Shown here piece after piece: positions 1-10,350 of a stretch of 64,000 bases of DNA. The stretch lies in contig NC_083343.1 in NCBI RefSeq assembly GCF_019175385.1, forward strand, positions 53,900,457 through 53,964,456, written 5' to 3'. This stretch comes from Lycium barbarum. Lineage: Eukaryota > Streptophyta > Magnoliopsida > Solanales > Solanaceae. Below the pieces are notes generated by a model. That model had not been told where the DNA came from, did no database searches, and saw only the letters and a program-made list of their open reading frames with translations. Each line of letters opens with the position of its first letter. Position 1 is the first letter of the stretch. The translations under genes and the position numbers were made by a program.

Positions 1-1363
1 TTGGGCAGCCTCTCCCCTATACATACAACATCCACGAGATTTAAACTCGGCCAACTTAGCAGCAACCATACCAACAACAACACCAACAACATCAACAATC
101 GACTAGAAACGCATTCTAACATAAATAGCCTTCTTTTCCAAATAATGCAACAACTTCCAATCCAACTTGCACTTTCAAATCTATATTAATATTTGCATGT
201 CCATATACAAGTTTAAGGTCATTCAATCATAGGCCAAAGATATTCCAAGCCATATATCTAATATTCAACAATTCCATCAATTCCATATTCCACCCAAAAT
301 TCCTACATATGCAACAAAACCATCACAACACATTTTCTACTTACAAATTCATAACCAACAACAATAATCCACACTTTAACAACCTCATTTCCATAATATC
401 ATAAAATCATACTAAAATAACATAATCTTCTACAATCAACTTCAATGCCAAATTAAACCATTTAGCCTTCATTTACATTATAAGGATCACAACAACACAA
501 CTAACATACTAAACAAAATTAATCCATTTCCATTCTACCTCCCCTACACCACACAGCTACATTCCATATTTCTAACCTCAATGAAATTTATTCAACTTTC
601 ACTTCCAATATGAATTCCACCATAACCACAACTAGAATAATACATAAAATTCAACTCATCTTAACTACACAACAATACACACACACGGCCACATGCACAC
701 ATGCACACCCATTTTGCAAACTTCCATATTTCCATAAATTCTACTCATTTCCACATACCACAACATAAACAAACCTTCATAACATGATAAAAAGGAATTC
801 ATTCTTACCTTTTTATCCAAGATTCTTCACTTGGCTAAGGTGTTAAATTGATGAAACAAGTTCCCTATCTTCCAAAATAATTGTCCCAAGTTGTAAAGGA
901 CCCTTAAATTAGTGGGAATACCACAAGAAAACAATTTTTGAAGCAAGATCTTTAAGGGCAATTTTTATGGGTCTTGGCCGAATGGCCCTTATTTTGTTGG
1001 TGTTCTTTCTCTTGTTCTCTCCCTTCTCAATTTGTCTTGAAGTGTCTAATGGATAAGGCTAATTTAATCACATGGAAATTAAATAAATTCCATGGGCTTA
1101 GGCTAGCATGGCCGGCCAAGCCTCTCAATTTGGGCCTCAATTCTCTTTTATTATTTGAGCCCAATAATTTATGGATTTTATTTGTAATTCCCGAAACTAA
1201 TTTCCAAAATTCCAAATTTGCCCTTGGCCTTCCTCCGTATTTCCGCATCAATATTTTTCATAAATATCACACATATGTTGAATAAAATAAAAATATAGCC
1301 TTATTTCCTACAAGGCAAGATTATTCCAAATTTTCCAAATGCGCAAAAACACGAGTTATAACA
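1..1363 (-). repeat. TE1 3' LTR (partial)
   Basis: Matches 7466-8826 of the other TE1 LTR almost base for base and ends in the same ..TATAACA. The missing part, about 1.7 kb by comparison with the other copy, lies beyond the left edge. Small open frames at 1-189 and 974-1285 recur in the other LTR and are not genes. Confidence 0.9.
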
Positions 1364-1416
1364 TTCTCCGCCCCCCCCCCCCCCCCCACCCTTTAGAACA
1401 TTCGTCCTCGAATGTT
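1364..1416 (-). promoter_or_regulatory. TE1 polypurine tract and adjacent 20-nt palindrome
   Basis: Directly inside the left LTR. On the element strand it reads CTAAAGGGT followed by a run of 17 G (C run at 1371-1387), the primer for plus-strand DNA synthesis. The run is far longer than the 6-7 G of the other elements here. Next to it, 1397-1416 is the palindrome AACATTCG-AGGA-CGAATGTT, also found in TE3, TE5, TE6 and TE8. Confidence 0.8.
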
Positions 1417-1485
1417 AAATTTACCTTATAGATTTTACAAACGTTTTAGGGGAGGTCCTTTATATGGGTGGCACACATAAAGTAT

Positions 1486-2572
1486 TTACTGATTAATGTA
1501 ATTAATCACCGAATTTAAATTTTTACTTGGAGACACGGGGAACAGGTGAGGATATTTCTTCTTCATTTCGTCCTCTGCTTCCCAGGTCATTTCTTCTCTG
1601 TTATTATTTCGCCAAATGACCTTAACAGAAGGCACTTCTTTGGTGCGCAGCCTCCTCACTTGACGATCCAGAATAGCTATAGGTTGCTCTTCGTAAGACA
1701 AGTCCGCCGTTACCTGAATATCATTTACTGGAAATATTCTTTCAGGATCACCAATACATTTTCGGAGCATGGATACATGGAATACCGGGTGCACTGCCTC
1801 TAGATCTGATGGTAAGTCCAGCTCATAAGCGACATTCTCAATCTTCCGAACAATCTGGTAAGGCCCAATGTATCGCGGACTGAGCTTTCCCTTTCTGCCG
1901 AATCTCATCACGTCCTTCATGGGCGACACTTTTAGAAATACCCAGTCTCCAATCTGGAACTCCAAAGGTCGACGTCGTTTATCAGCATAAGATTTCTGTC
2001 GACTCTGGGCCACTAATAGTCACTCGAATCAGTTTCACTTTATTAACTGCCTGCTGGACCACATCTGGACTAATTAATTTAGTTTCACCCACGTCAAACC
2101 AACCGATCGGAGATCTGCATTTTCTACCATATAGGGCTTCGTACGGCGCCATCTGTATGCTGGAATGATAACTATTATTATAAGCAAATTCAACAAGCGG
2201 CATGTGATCGTCCCAGCTACCTCTGAAATCAATAACACAGGCCCGCAACATATCTTCCAATGTCTGAATAGTGCGCTCGGCCTGTCCATCGGACTGGGGA
2301 TGAAATGTTGTACTAAGACTCACCTGAGTCCCCAATCCTTCCTGGAATGATCTCCAGGAATTCGCTGTGAACTGGGCACCTCTGTCAGTAATAATAGATA
2401 CAGGAACCCCGTGAAGTCTTACTATTTCTTTAAGATACAATCTGGCATAATCCTTAGCCGAATAAGTAGTTCTATCCGGAAGGAAATGGGCTGATTTCGC
2501 CAATCTATCGACAATAATCCAAATAGAATCGTATCTGCGTGGAGTGCGCGATACACCTATAATGAAGTCCAT
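1486..2572 (-). pseudogene. pol: TE1 pol fragment: integrase core, GPY/F and chromodomain
   Basis: Two overlapping minus-strand frames. 2572-1982 is the integrase catalytic core with all three acidic sites visible (VDRL, TDRG and DGQAERT, the last two spaced D-X35-E). 2013-1486 holds the GPY/F module ([10 protein letters not shown]) and a C-terminal chromodomain ([18 protein letters not shown]) of the kind that steers Tekay/Del chromoviruses to heterochromatin. A small deletion of about 2 bp near 2010-2030 breaks the frame between them, so no single integrase can be made. It is 80-90% similar by eye to the same region of TE6. The C-terminus lies about 70 bp from the polypurine tract, as in TE6. 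Confidence 0.9.
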
Positions 2573-3606
2573 GTTAATCGTTTCTCATTTCCAAGCTGGA
2601 ATTTCCATTTCCTGTAGCAATCCGCTGGGCTTTGGCCAACAAACTCTGCAGTGTCTCTTTTCATACCATCCTTACCAGTATAAACATTTAAGATCGTAAT
2701 ATATTCTAGTGAATCCAAGATGAATAGAATACTAAGTATCGTGCTTCGCTCATAATTAGTCGCTGCAGCCCTGCAGCGTCAGGCATATATAATCTACCTT
2801 TGTATAACAATACCCCATCAGGTGAAGCCTCGAACTGGGTCTTTTACTTATCAAGAGTTGTATCTCTGCACTGTATTAGAATCGTATCCTCGAACTGACG
2901 CTGTTTTACCTTTTCCATAATCGATGATTCAGCAACTTCTCAGATAGAGTCCGCCAATATTTCCAGAATCGTCCAAACGGACTCTAAGGCTAGCTAACTG
3001 GTGAATTTCACGAACCAATTCCTCCCTTCTGGCTGCGCGCCGGTCAAACTGCCCATAGATTTGCGACTAAGTGCGTCTGCTACAACATTAGCTTTTCCAG
3101 GATGATACAAAATATCGGCGTCATGATCTTTCAATAATTCAAACCATCTTCCTTATCGCAAATTCAGCTCCTTTTGGTTAACAATATACTGGAGACTTTT
3201 ATGGTCCGTATAAATATCAACGTGGACCCCTTATAAATAATGCCGCCATATCTTCAAAACATAAATCATCGCAGCTAATTCCAGATCATGAGTGGGATAA
3301 TTCCTCTCGTGCGATCTGAACTGCCGGGGGAGCACATGCTATAACTCGGCCGTGTTGCATCAATACATAACCTGTTCCAACACTTAAAACATTACAATAA
3401 ATAACCTGCCCGTCTGGCCTCTCGGGAAGGGCCAGAACTGGAGCTGTAATTAATAAACTATATTCACAAATACCGATCCACTGGAATTTCACTGCCTTCT
3501 GAGTTAGCTCCGTTAGCTCCCTTGGGGTTGTACTCATACCATATTCATGTCTTTTCTTTATAATGTATAACATGATTAGCTTCATACGAGACCTTAATAA
3601 AATCAC
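2573..3606 (-). pseudogene. pol: TE1 pol remnant: integrase zinc region and RNase H, heavily degraded
   Basis: Continues TE6 homology upstream of the integrase core: the connector and integrase zinc region (2580-3100), an eroded [15 protein letters not shown] RNase H end near 3060-3110, and RNase H at 3286-3606 ([22 protein letters not shown]). The first catalytic aspartate motif CDAS reads CNVL here, so the site is lost. Many frameshifts and stops. Homology to pol ends near 3530-3600. The RT, protease and gag that should follow are absent and an unrelated non-coding module begins, which marks the chimeric junction. Confidence 0.75.
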
Positions 3607-4392
3607 GAGGCGATGAGACTCTCGATTAAATAGTACAAAATCTTATCTGATAGTTGGCCCTAAAGTAATATAATTAATGTAGCAATTTATCTTTTAGCAA
3701 TCACATCCTTCCTTCATACCCGTTCCTTATCTGTCGTTCTGTTTTCTCGACAATCGAATTATTTGATATTCACATGATTTGCCATTCCATACCATAGGTT
3801 TTCCTTTTGCCCTGCACTATTACATTCCAGTTCCTTTTTGCAAATAATTTCGTGCTTTGCCCTGCGGCTCTTTTTTTTTTTTGAGGCTCTGCTTAATTAC
3901 GTTTCTTACCTTTAAATTTTCTGACGTTCTGATCTCCTTATGTTCTACTCAATTACTCTCTTTTCTTTCCAAATATCGTTGTATTAGAAGCTTCCAATCT
4001 CAGCCTATAGAAAAATCAATATCAATTTATTTCGTAACATTTGTACCATACCTTTCGCTTTGTCTCATAAATCTATCCACTTAATGTCTTTCATAAATTA
4101 CAACACTAGCTGTTAGGGTTCACCTATCGATTGACATAGTCATAAAAGGGGGGTCCTATACATACATATATGTATCACTGTCATTTCCTTTACAAAATAT
4201 CTTCAGTCACTTGTTCAAACTTACTCTAATTCCAGAGCTGCATTGCTCTTTCTTCCTTTTCACCAATCTAATCCGTCTCAGCTCACGTGACCCCTATAAA
4301 GTTTCTAACCATTCCACATACTCTAATTCCCTTTAGATTGCCCTAAATTTCCTATTTATCTCTGATATCTATATTCGTGAAAATTTTAGTAC

Positions 4393-4496
4393 ATTTCCCA
4401 GGGGGTCACCCATCCCAAAATTGCTCTGGCCCTAGCACGCTTAACCTTAAAACTTTAATGCATTTAGGTGCGTTAAGGCCGGTATAATCACATCAA
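4393..4496 (-). pseudogene. 5S rRNA-derived block inside TE1
   Basis: The minus strand aligns without gaps over 104 nt with plant 5S rRNA (from about nt 1 to nt 104). Box A core GTTAAGCGTGCT and box C core GATGGGTGACCCCCTGGGAA are intact; the first third of the gene is diverged. Orientation is the same as the element. A TTTT run follows about 10-15 nt after the block on the element strand. It is not a normal 5S gene: the last ~15 nt are missing and many positions have changed. Confidence 0.85.
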
Positions 4497-5654
4497 CTGC
4501 CCCGCACGACCTTTATCACGTAAATTTAGGCAAGTCGGGGTCTTAACAACTTCCAAAACGTTCTCGTAGCGGGTCCCACCCCGATCTAGAGAGGATTCGT
4601 TTACTTTTCTGACTATATAATTACTGTGTCGCCCCTTTTTAAATCCTCAATATTTACCTTCGTCTATATATCTAATTCTAAACAACCCACAAGTTTAAAA
4701 TTTTATTCCACAAATTTCATCTCCAATTAGTCGATGAGAACCGATAAAATGTTACTGTAAGGCCTTTTCCAACTACCAGCAGAGGAAACTGGGGTCCGAC
4801 AAACATCGCAGAACTCCTTAGTACTTAATTCACATAATTACCTCCATATATATATGAGTTGTGAGCAACCCATTTAATTCCCAACTACTTGTTATACGCT
4901 TTTTATTTTTCCAATAAGGTGAAACTTAATCGCTGGACATTTTTGCCCCTCAACATAGGCTTTTCCAAGGCAAAGTGTGGTTGGAACGTATTTTGGTCCG
5001 TTTAAATAAATTGCAAATTTGCTGCTCATATATGTTTTTTCGAAATAAAAATTTCCCACATAAGGACGGTGCTTCTTACGAATGACATGGAAGGTATCTC
5101 TTAAACTTTAATCCAACATAATAGATTTACTCTATCGGTATCGACTTTCAAGACATGTTAAGAACTTATATCTCATTTTCCTTTTTATAATTTTGGAAAA
5201 ATTTGGGTAGAGGTTCCTCTGTACTTCTTACTATCCCAACACCTGCACGCAGAAATACCAACAATGCCTCACAGGGCCAACATATATACGTACGTATCAT
5301 ATCGTATCATAGCCACACAAGGCTAATAATTTCAAGTAAAAGTATGAATATATCGAGACTTACCTCACATACATAATTCGAACGGCACCGGCGACACTTT
5401 TCTATTTACTTTCCTTTTCGATTTTCAACTTTATATTTCAATCATACTTCAAATGACTTCCCCAACATACATCTTTCATACCATTGCTTACCTGTGTACT
5501 GTGTAGCTTCCAATATCATCAGTCACTATCTTCTGCCGATACCGTTCTTTGGCTGAAATCAAGGGTTAGTAAATAGGAATTCATTTCCTACGGCTGGCTC
5601 GATCGCACGATCTAAGATCCAAAGAAAGCTAACACCCTAAATGTCCTGTAGCCT

Positions 5655-5694
5655 CCTGTTTATAGATGTGGTGCACAACACTCTGATAAACAAG
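5655..5694 (-). promoter_or_regulatory. TE1 leader hairpin with palindromic loop (GTGCAC)
   Basis: Forty nt upstream of the primer site in plus coordinates. On the element strand CTTGTTTAT pairs with ATAAACAGG around an inner stem whose loop contains GTGCAC (5671-5676). The same structure is in TE2-TE8. A role in RNA dimerisation or packaging is inferred. Confidence 0.6.
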
Positions 5695-5735
5695 ACTCTA
5701 CGAGACACAGCCTGTAGACATTCCGAGGACAAACC

Positions 5736-5747
5736 GCTCTGATACCA
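5736..5747 (-). other. TE1 primer-binding site (initiator Met tRNA)
   Basis: The minus strand reads TGGTATCAGAGC, four bases inside the 5' LTR. This is the usual primer site of plant Ty3/gypsy elements, complementary to the 3' end of initiator tRNA-Met. Confidence 0.9.
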
Positions 5748-5751
5748 CTTT

Positions 5752-8700
5752 TGTCACGACCCAGCTCCGTGGGTCGCGACTGGTGCCCTATTTGGACACC
5801 TCAAACAAACTCACCTGCTAACTCGTCATTTTCTAATTATCTCAGATTTCATATTAATCATTTTAAACAGATTGGAAGCAAATATTATCTTAAGCGGTCG
5901 CACGTGCAACAATATCACATCAAAGTCAGAAGGGACGGTGGAATACACATCGCCGAATATATACACATATACAAACATACAGGCCATTTAGGCCGCATCC
6001 AAATCTGATAGATTGGCGGAATATACATCGCCAGATACATGCACGTGTACAAAAGATTAGGCCGTTTGGCCATCATAGCAAACGGGACCGCATTAAGACG
6101 TAGATCATAGACAAACGAACACACACATGACCCATTACCCACATGTATGACTACAGGCCTCTACAAACCATAACGGAATCATATGACGGGACAGGGCCCC
6201 GCCGTACCCCAAATAATCAAATATACAGAAGCATATACATCACAAAAGATATGTACCAATATATGGGCTCCGGATCAAAAGGAGCACTCTGTAATAGCAG
6301 AATGTGTGGCCTACACCGGCAGATCACGAACCTCTGTACCTGCGGGCATGAAACGCAGCCCCCGAAGAAAGGGGGTCAGTATGAAAGATGTACTGAGTAT
6401 GGAAAGCATAAAGTACAGAAATCCAAACCATAACTGAAGTGAAGGGTACAGAGAGAGAATACCGGATCAAAATATGTACTGAAGACACATGTACATAATG
6501 CAAACAGACATCATGCATAAGGCTCAGGAACGTGGTCACCACTCCGACGCTGGTGCCACAACACAACATACTCCAGAAGGTTTCAAATCTCCGTACACCC
6601 CGAACACAACATATGATCACATCATATCATATCATCAAAACATATCATAAGCCAAATCACAGCATAACTCCATAAACGGAACCCGGCCCTATGGCGAGGT
6701 CTCGGAAACCGTAACACATCATACTGCCGAATTTATCATAGTGCGCACGATCATAAACCGGCCCGGGAACTGGCGAACGATATCATAGTAATAGGCACGA
6801 GCAGAGTAGTGCGGAAACCATATGCATATACACGATTAAATTCCAAGACTCGACAAATAAATACATATATATAAATATAAAGATACCTCATAAGCCATTT
6901 TCTGAAAATTTAGTGTCGTTCACATTTAGGAGCTTTCAAATAACTTATAGAACAAATCAAACAGATCCTTAAATTCATAGGCAAAAGTCCCCTCTTTATA
7001 TCATACGAGAGTAGATTAAGTAAGACAAACAAAGGAAGTCTCGGGGCTAGTGGGCCCACCTCGGGTCAAGTCGAGGTGGCGAACATAAATTACGAACATT
7101 AGGCTCTATGGAGTCATCCATGTAATGTTTCAAAATGATTCTATCACATTTGTGCAAATTATGGATGTTCGAATAGTTTTCCAACACAACATAAGAATTA
7201 TAATTCAATTACATTGAATGAATAGTACCTAAAATCAGACTCGGATTTCCATGAACAGAATTGCCCCCGAGGCTCAAATCTCAACCTAGTATGTCTAGGA
7301 CATGCCAAAAGAAGGAAAGGGATAGCTTTACATACCTTACTTGCGCCTTACGCTCGCCCAAACTCAAATCCCGTTTCGTCCGAAATCTACAATTGGTCAT
7401 ATTTACCAAATATTAATCATAAGGCTTTAAGAATTCAATCTTAACCAATATTTGTCTACAGAAATTTGGGCAGCATCTCCCCTATACATACAACATCCCC
7501 GAGATTTAAACTCGGCCAAATTAGCAGCAACCATACCAACAACAACACCAACAACATCAACAATCGACTAGAAACGCATTATAACATAAATAGCCTTCTT
7601 TTCCAAATAATGCAACAACTTCCAATCCAACTTGCACTTTCAAATCTATATTAATATTTGCATGTCCATATACAAGTTTAAGGTCATTCAATCATAGGCC
7701 AAAATATTCCAAGCCATATATCCAATATTCAACAATTCCATCAATTCCATATTCCACCCAAAATTCCTACATATGCAACAAAACCATCACAACACATTTT
7801 CTACTTACAAATTCATAACCAACAACAATAATCCACACTTTAACAACCTCATTTCCATAATATCATAAAATCATACTAAAATAACATAATCTTCTACAAT
7901 CAACTTCAATGCCAAATTAAACCACTTAGCCTTCATTTACATTATAAGGATCACAACAACACACTAACATACTAAACAAAATTAATCCATTTCCATTCTA
8001 CCTCCCCTACACCACACGGCTACATTCCATATTTCCAACCTCAATCAAATTTATTCAACTTTCACTTCCAATATGAATTCCACCATAACCACAACTAGAA
8101 TAATACATAATATTCAACTCATCTTAAGTACACAACAATACACACACACGGCCACATGCACACATGCACACCCATTTTGCAAACTTCCATATTTCCATAA
8201 ATTCTACTCATTTCCACATACCAAAACATAAACAAACCTTCATAACATGATAAAAAGGAATTAATTCTTACCTTTTTCTCCAAGCTTCTTCACTTGGCTA
8301 AGGTGTTAAATTGATGAAACAAGTTCCCTATCTTCAAAAATAATTGTCCCAAGTTGTAAAGGACCCTTAAATTAGTGGGAATACCACAAGAAAATAATTT
8401 TTGAAGCAAGATTTTTAAGGGCAATTTTTATGGGTCTTGGCCGAATGGCCCTTATTTTGTTGGTGTTCTTTCTCTTGTTCTCTCCCTTCTCAATTTGTCT
8501 TGAAGTTTCTAATGGATAAGGCTAATTTAATCACATGGAAATTAAATAAATTCCATGGGCTTAGGCTAGCATGGCCGGCCAAGCCTCTCAATTTGGGCCT
8601 CAATTCTCTTTTATTATTTGAGCCCAATAATTTATGGATTTTATTTGTATTTCCCGAAACTAATTTCCAAAATTCCAAATTTGCCCTTGGCCTTCCTCCG

Positions 8701-8826
8701 TATTTCTGCATCAATATTTTTCATGAATATCACACATATGTTGAATAAAATAAAAATATAGCCTTATTTCCTACAAGGCAATATTATTCCAAATTTTCCA
8801 AATGCGCAAAAACACGGGATATAACA
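5752..8826 (-). repeat. TE1 5' LTR (complete, 3075 bp)
   Basis: Starts TGTCACGACCC at 5752 and ends ..ATATAACA at 8826. On the element strand it contains a conserved TCTCACTACTC-like motif near 6800-6820 and the triple stem at 6340-6395. Open frames inside (5751-6437, 7466-7654, 8437-8748) are short, recur in other LTR copies or lack family matches, and are not genes. Confidence 0.9.
6340..6395 (-). promoter_or_regulatory. Triple stem-loop in TE1 5' LTR
   Basis: On the element strand: stem 1 CAGTAC/(A)TACTG (6377-6395), stem 2 CCCCC/GGGGG with an ~7-nt loop (6359-6375), stem 3 CTGCG/CGCAG with a TTTCATGCC-type loop (6340-6358). About 590 nt before the LTR 3' end. Shared by all complete LTRs here. 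Confidence 0.6.
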
Positions 8827-10203
8827 ACTGGAACTAGAAGCTCCGCCATGACCTCTACCACGGCCTGCTGGTACCTGGAAACCCTGCCCCATATGGCGCA
8901 TAGCCACAGAAAAAGATGAACCAGCAACTGACCCAGTAGGCTGAGCTGCACCACCTGGATTACCCCCATAGGGACACTCTCTCATAATATGGCCTTGACG
9001 ACCACAAGAAAAACAAGCACCAGTAGCGATACGGCACTCCCCAGAATGGGGTCTACCACACCGAGAACACCGAGGTAAGGGTGGCCTCGACTGACTCGAA
9101 CCTCTGGGCACCTGCGAACCCGAAGCCCTGGAGCTCTGACAGGCTCCTGAATACCCTGTACTATCAAATCTCCTACCCGAGAACTGCGGGGGTGCACTTC
9201 GTGCTGGCTGAGAAGGATATCTACTATGCTGCTGCTGAGGCTGCCTGCCTCGAAACTCACCGGAATAACCAGCCGATCTAGCCCTCTTGGGCTGGCCTCG
9301 GTCATGATCTCTGTCGGGCTGACGCCCTTTGTGCCGGTTCTCCATCCCCTGTGCATACGCCTGTACTCGAGCAATATCCATCCCTGGCTGGGAGGCCATT
9401 ACCATACAACTATCAACCAAATAACGATCCAACCCACCACATATCGATGCATCCTATCGGTCATATCAGCTACAATAGTAGGTGCATATCTGGCCAACGA
9501 ATCAAACTCAAGACTATAATCTCGAACACTCCTGCCATTTTGCCTCAGACGTAAGAATCTATCAACTCTCGCTTGCCGTATATCTGGAGGAAAAAAGTGG
9601 CCAAGGAAGGCCTCCACAAACTCGTCCCATATTGCTGGAGGAGCATCCGCGCCCCTAGACGGCTCCCACGACTCATACAGTTGATAGCTACATCCCGTAG
9701 TCGATACGACGCTAACTCAACCGACTCAGCCTCAGAAGCCTTAATTATCCTCAGCGTACGCTGCATCTACCGAACGAACTCCTGCGGGTCATCCTCGGGC
9801 TTTGACCCGAAAAACTCTGGAGGATTACAGCTTAGAACGTCACGGGCTCTCAGACTGTCATGTCTATCTATCTGATCAACCCCTAGTCCTTGCCTGCGAG
9901 CCTGTCCTGCCACTAATCTAGTCAACAACTGAACTGCATCCCTCATAGCTCTATCCTCCACCCCTGGCTGGGGAGCTGGAGGCTCAGGTGCTGGGAACTC
10001 GGGAGCTGGCGGTGGAGCCGCCCCCTGACCTGGAGCTGTCGCTGTCTAGGTTTCTCTGGAGGTGACGATGTAGCAGAACTCGCGGACTGGAACCCAACCT
10101 CAGGCATAGACTGGGCACGAGCTGTGGTAACTCTCTGTGTCTGGCTAGTATTTCCTACTATCGATTTGCCCTTCTGGGCAGCTGTCGCTTTCTTCGGAGG
10201 CAT
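8827..10203 (-). pseudogene. gag: TE2 gag (frameshifted, 3' end cut off by TE1)
   Basis: Begins MPPKKATAAQKGKS at 10203, the start used by the other gags here. The capsid region is spread over at least four frames (9943-10203, 9767-9961, 9545-9766, 9399-9617), then one long frame from 9432 runs through the Gln/Arg/Ser-rich linker into two zinc knuckles: a short CSRCGRPHSGEC (CX2CX3HX3C) and a standard CFSCGRQGHIMREC (CX2CX4HX4C). An RGRGHGG nucleic-acid-binding tail follows and runs into the TE1 LTR at 8826. A functional copy would encode the structural particle protein; this one cannot. TE6 gag (522 aa) is the best intact comparison. Confidence 0.88.
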
Positions 10204-10350
10204 AGCTGTAAATATAGTAGTCTGTTAGAAAGGGATTTTCCTGACAATATAGCTCTATCGCACGATCTAAGATAAGAAGGAAAGATGACATCCTAAATGT
10301 CCTATAGCTTCCTGTTTATAGATGTGGTGCACAACACACCGATAAACAAG
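10204..10350 (-). promoter_or_regulatory. TE2 leader with palindromic-loop hairpin (first part)
   Basis: The 5' untranslated leader between gag and S1; it resumes at 14612-14647. It contains the conserved CTATCGCACGAT motif (about 10255-10268) and the hairpin 10311-10350. The hairpin has outer stem CTTGTTTAT/ATAAACAGG, inner stem GGTGTG/CACATC, and an 8-nt loop TT-GTGCAC (hexamer at 10327-10332). S1 was inserted exactly at the hairpin edge. Confidence 0.65.

Larger units (their letters stand above)
3607..5735 (-). other. TE1 non-coding internal module shared with TE5
   Basis: About 2.1 kb without a believable frame. It aligns by eye in patches with TE5: 3857-4010 with about 31950-32110, 4393-4700 with 32497-32770, and 5230-5640 with 44570-44880. 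The first part is visibly pyrimidine-rich on the plus strand. It contains the 5S rRNA-derived block (4393-4496) and ends in the leader hairpin and the conserved CTCGATCGCACGAT motif. TE5 lacks pol altogether, so this looks like a module carried by non-autonomous elements. Confidence 0.7.
1..8826 (-). mobile_element. TE1: chimeric Ty3/gypsy chromovirus-type element, left end outside the window
   Basis: An LTR retrotransposon read on the minus strand. The tail of its 3' LTR is at 1-1363 and its complete 5' LTR at 5752-8826; the two match over about 1360 bp with a few dozen differences. The internal part (1364-5751) has a polypurine tract beside the left LTR and a primer site beside the right LTR. 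It holds only the 3' half of pol (RNase H remnant, integrase, chromodomain). Gag, protease and RT are missing and are replaced by a non-coding module that resembles the interior of TE5. It was inserted into the gag of TE2: TE2 gag sequence starts directly after 8826. The right target-site copy would be ACTGG at 8827-8831; its partner is off-window. Confidence 0.85.

Noticed and set aside
5736..5747. tRNA gene suggested by the Met-type 12-mer
   Set aside because: Only the 12 nt complementary to the tRNA 3' end are present, always four bases from an LTR; no cloverleaf around any of the eight sites.
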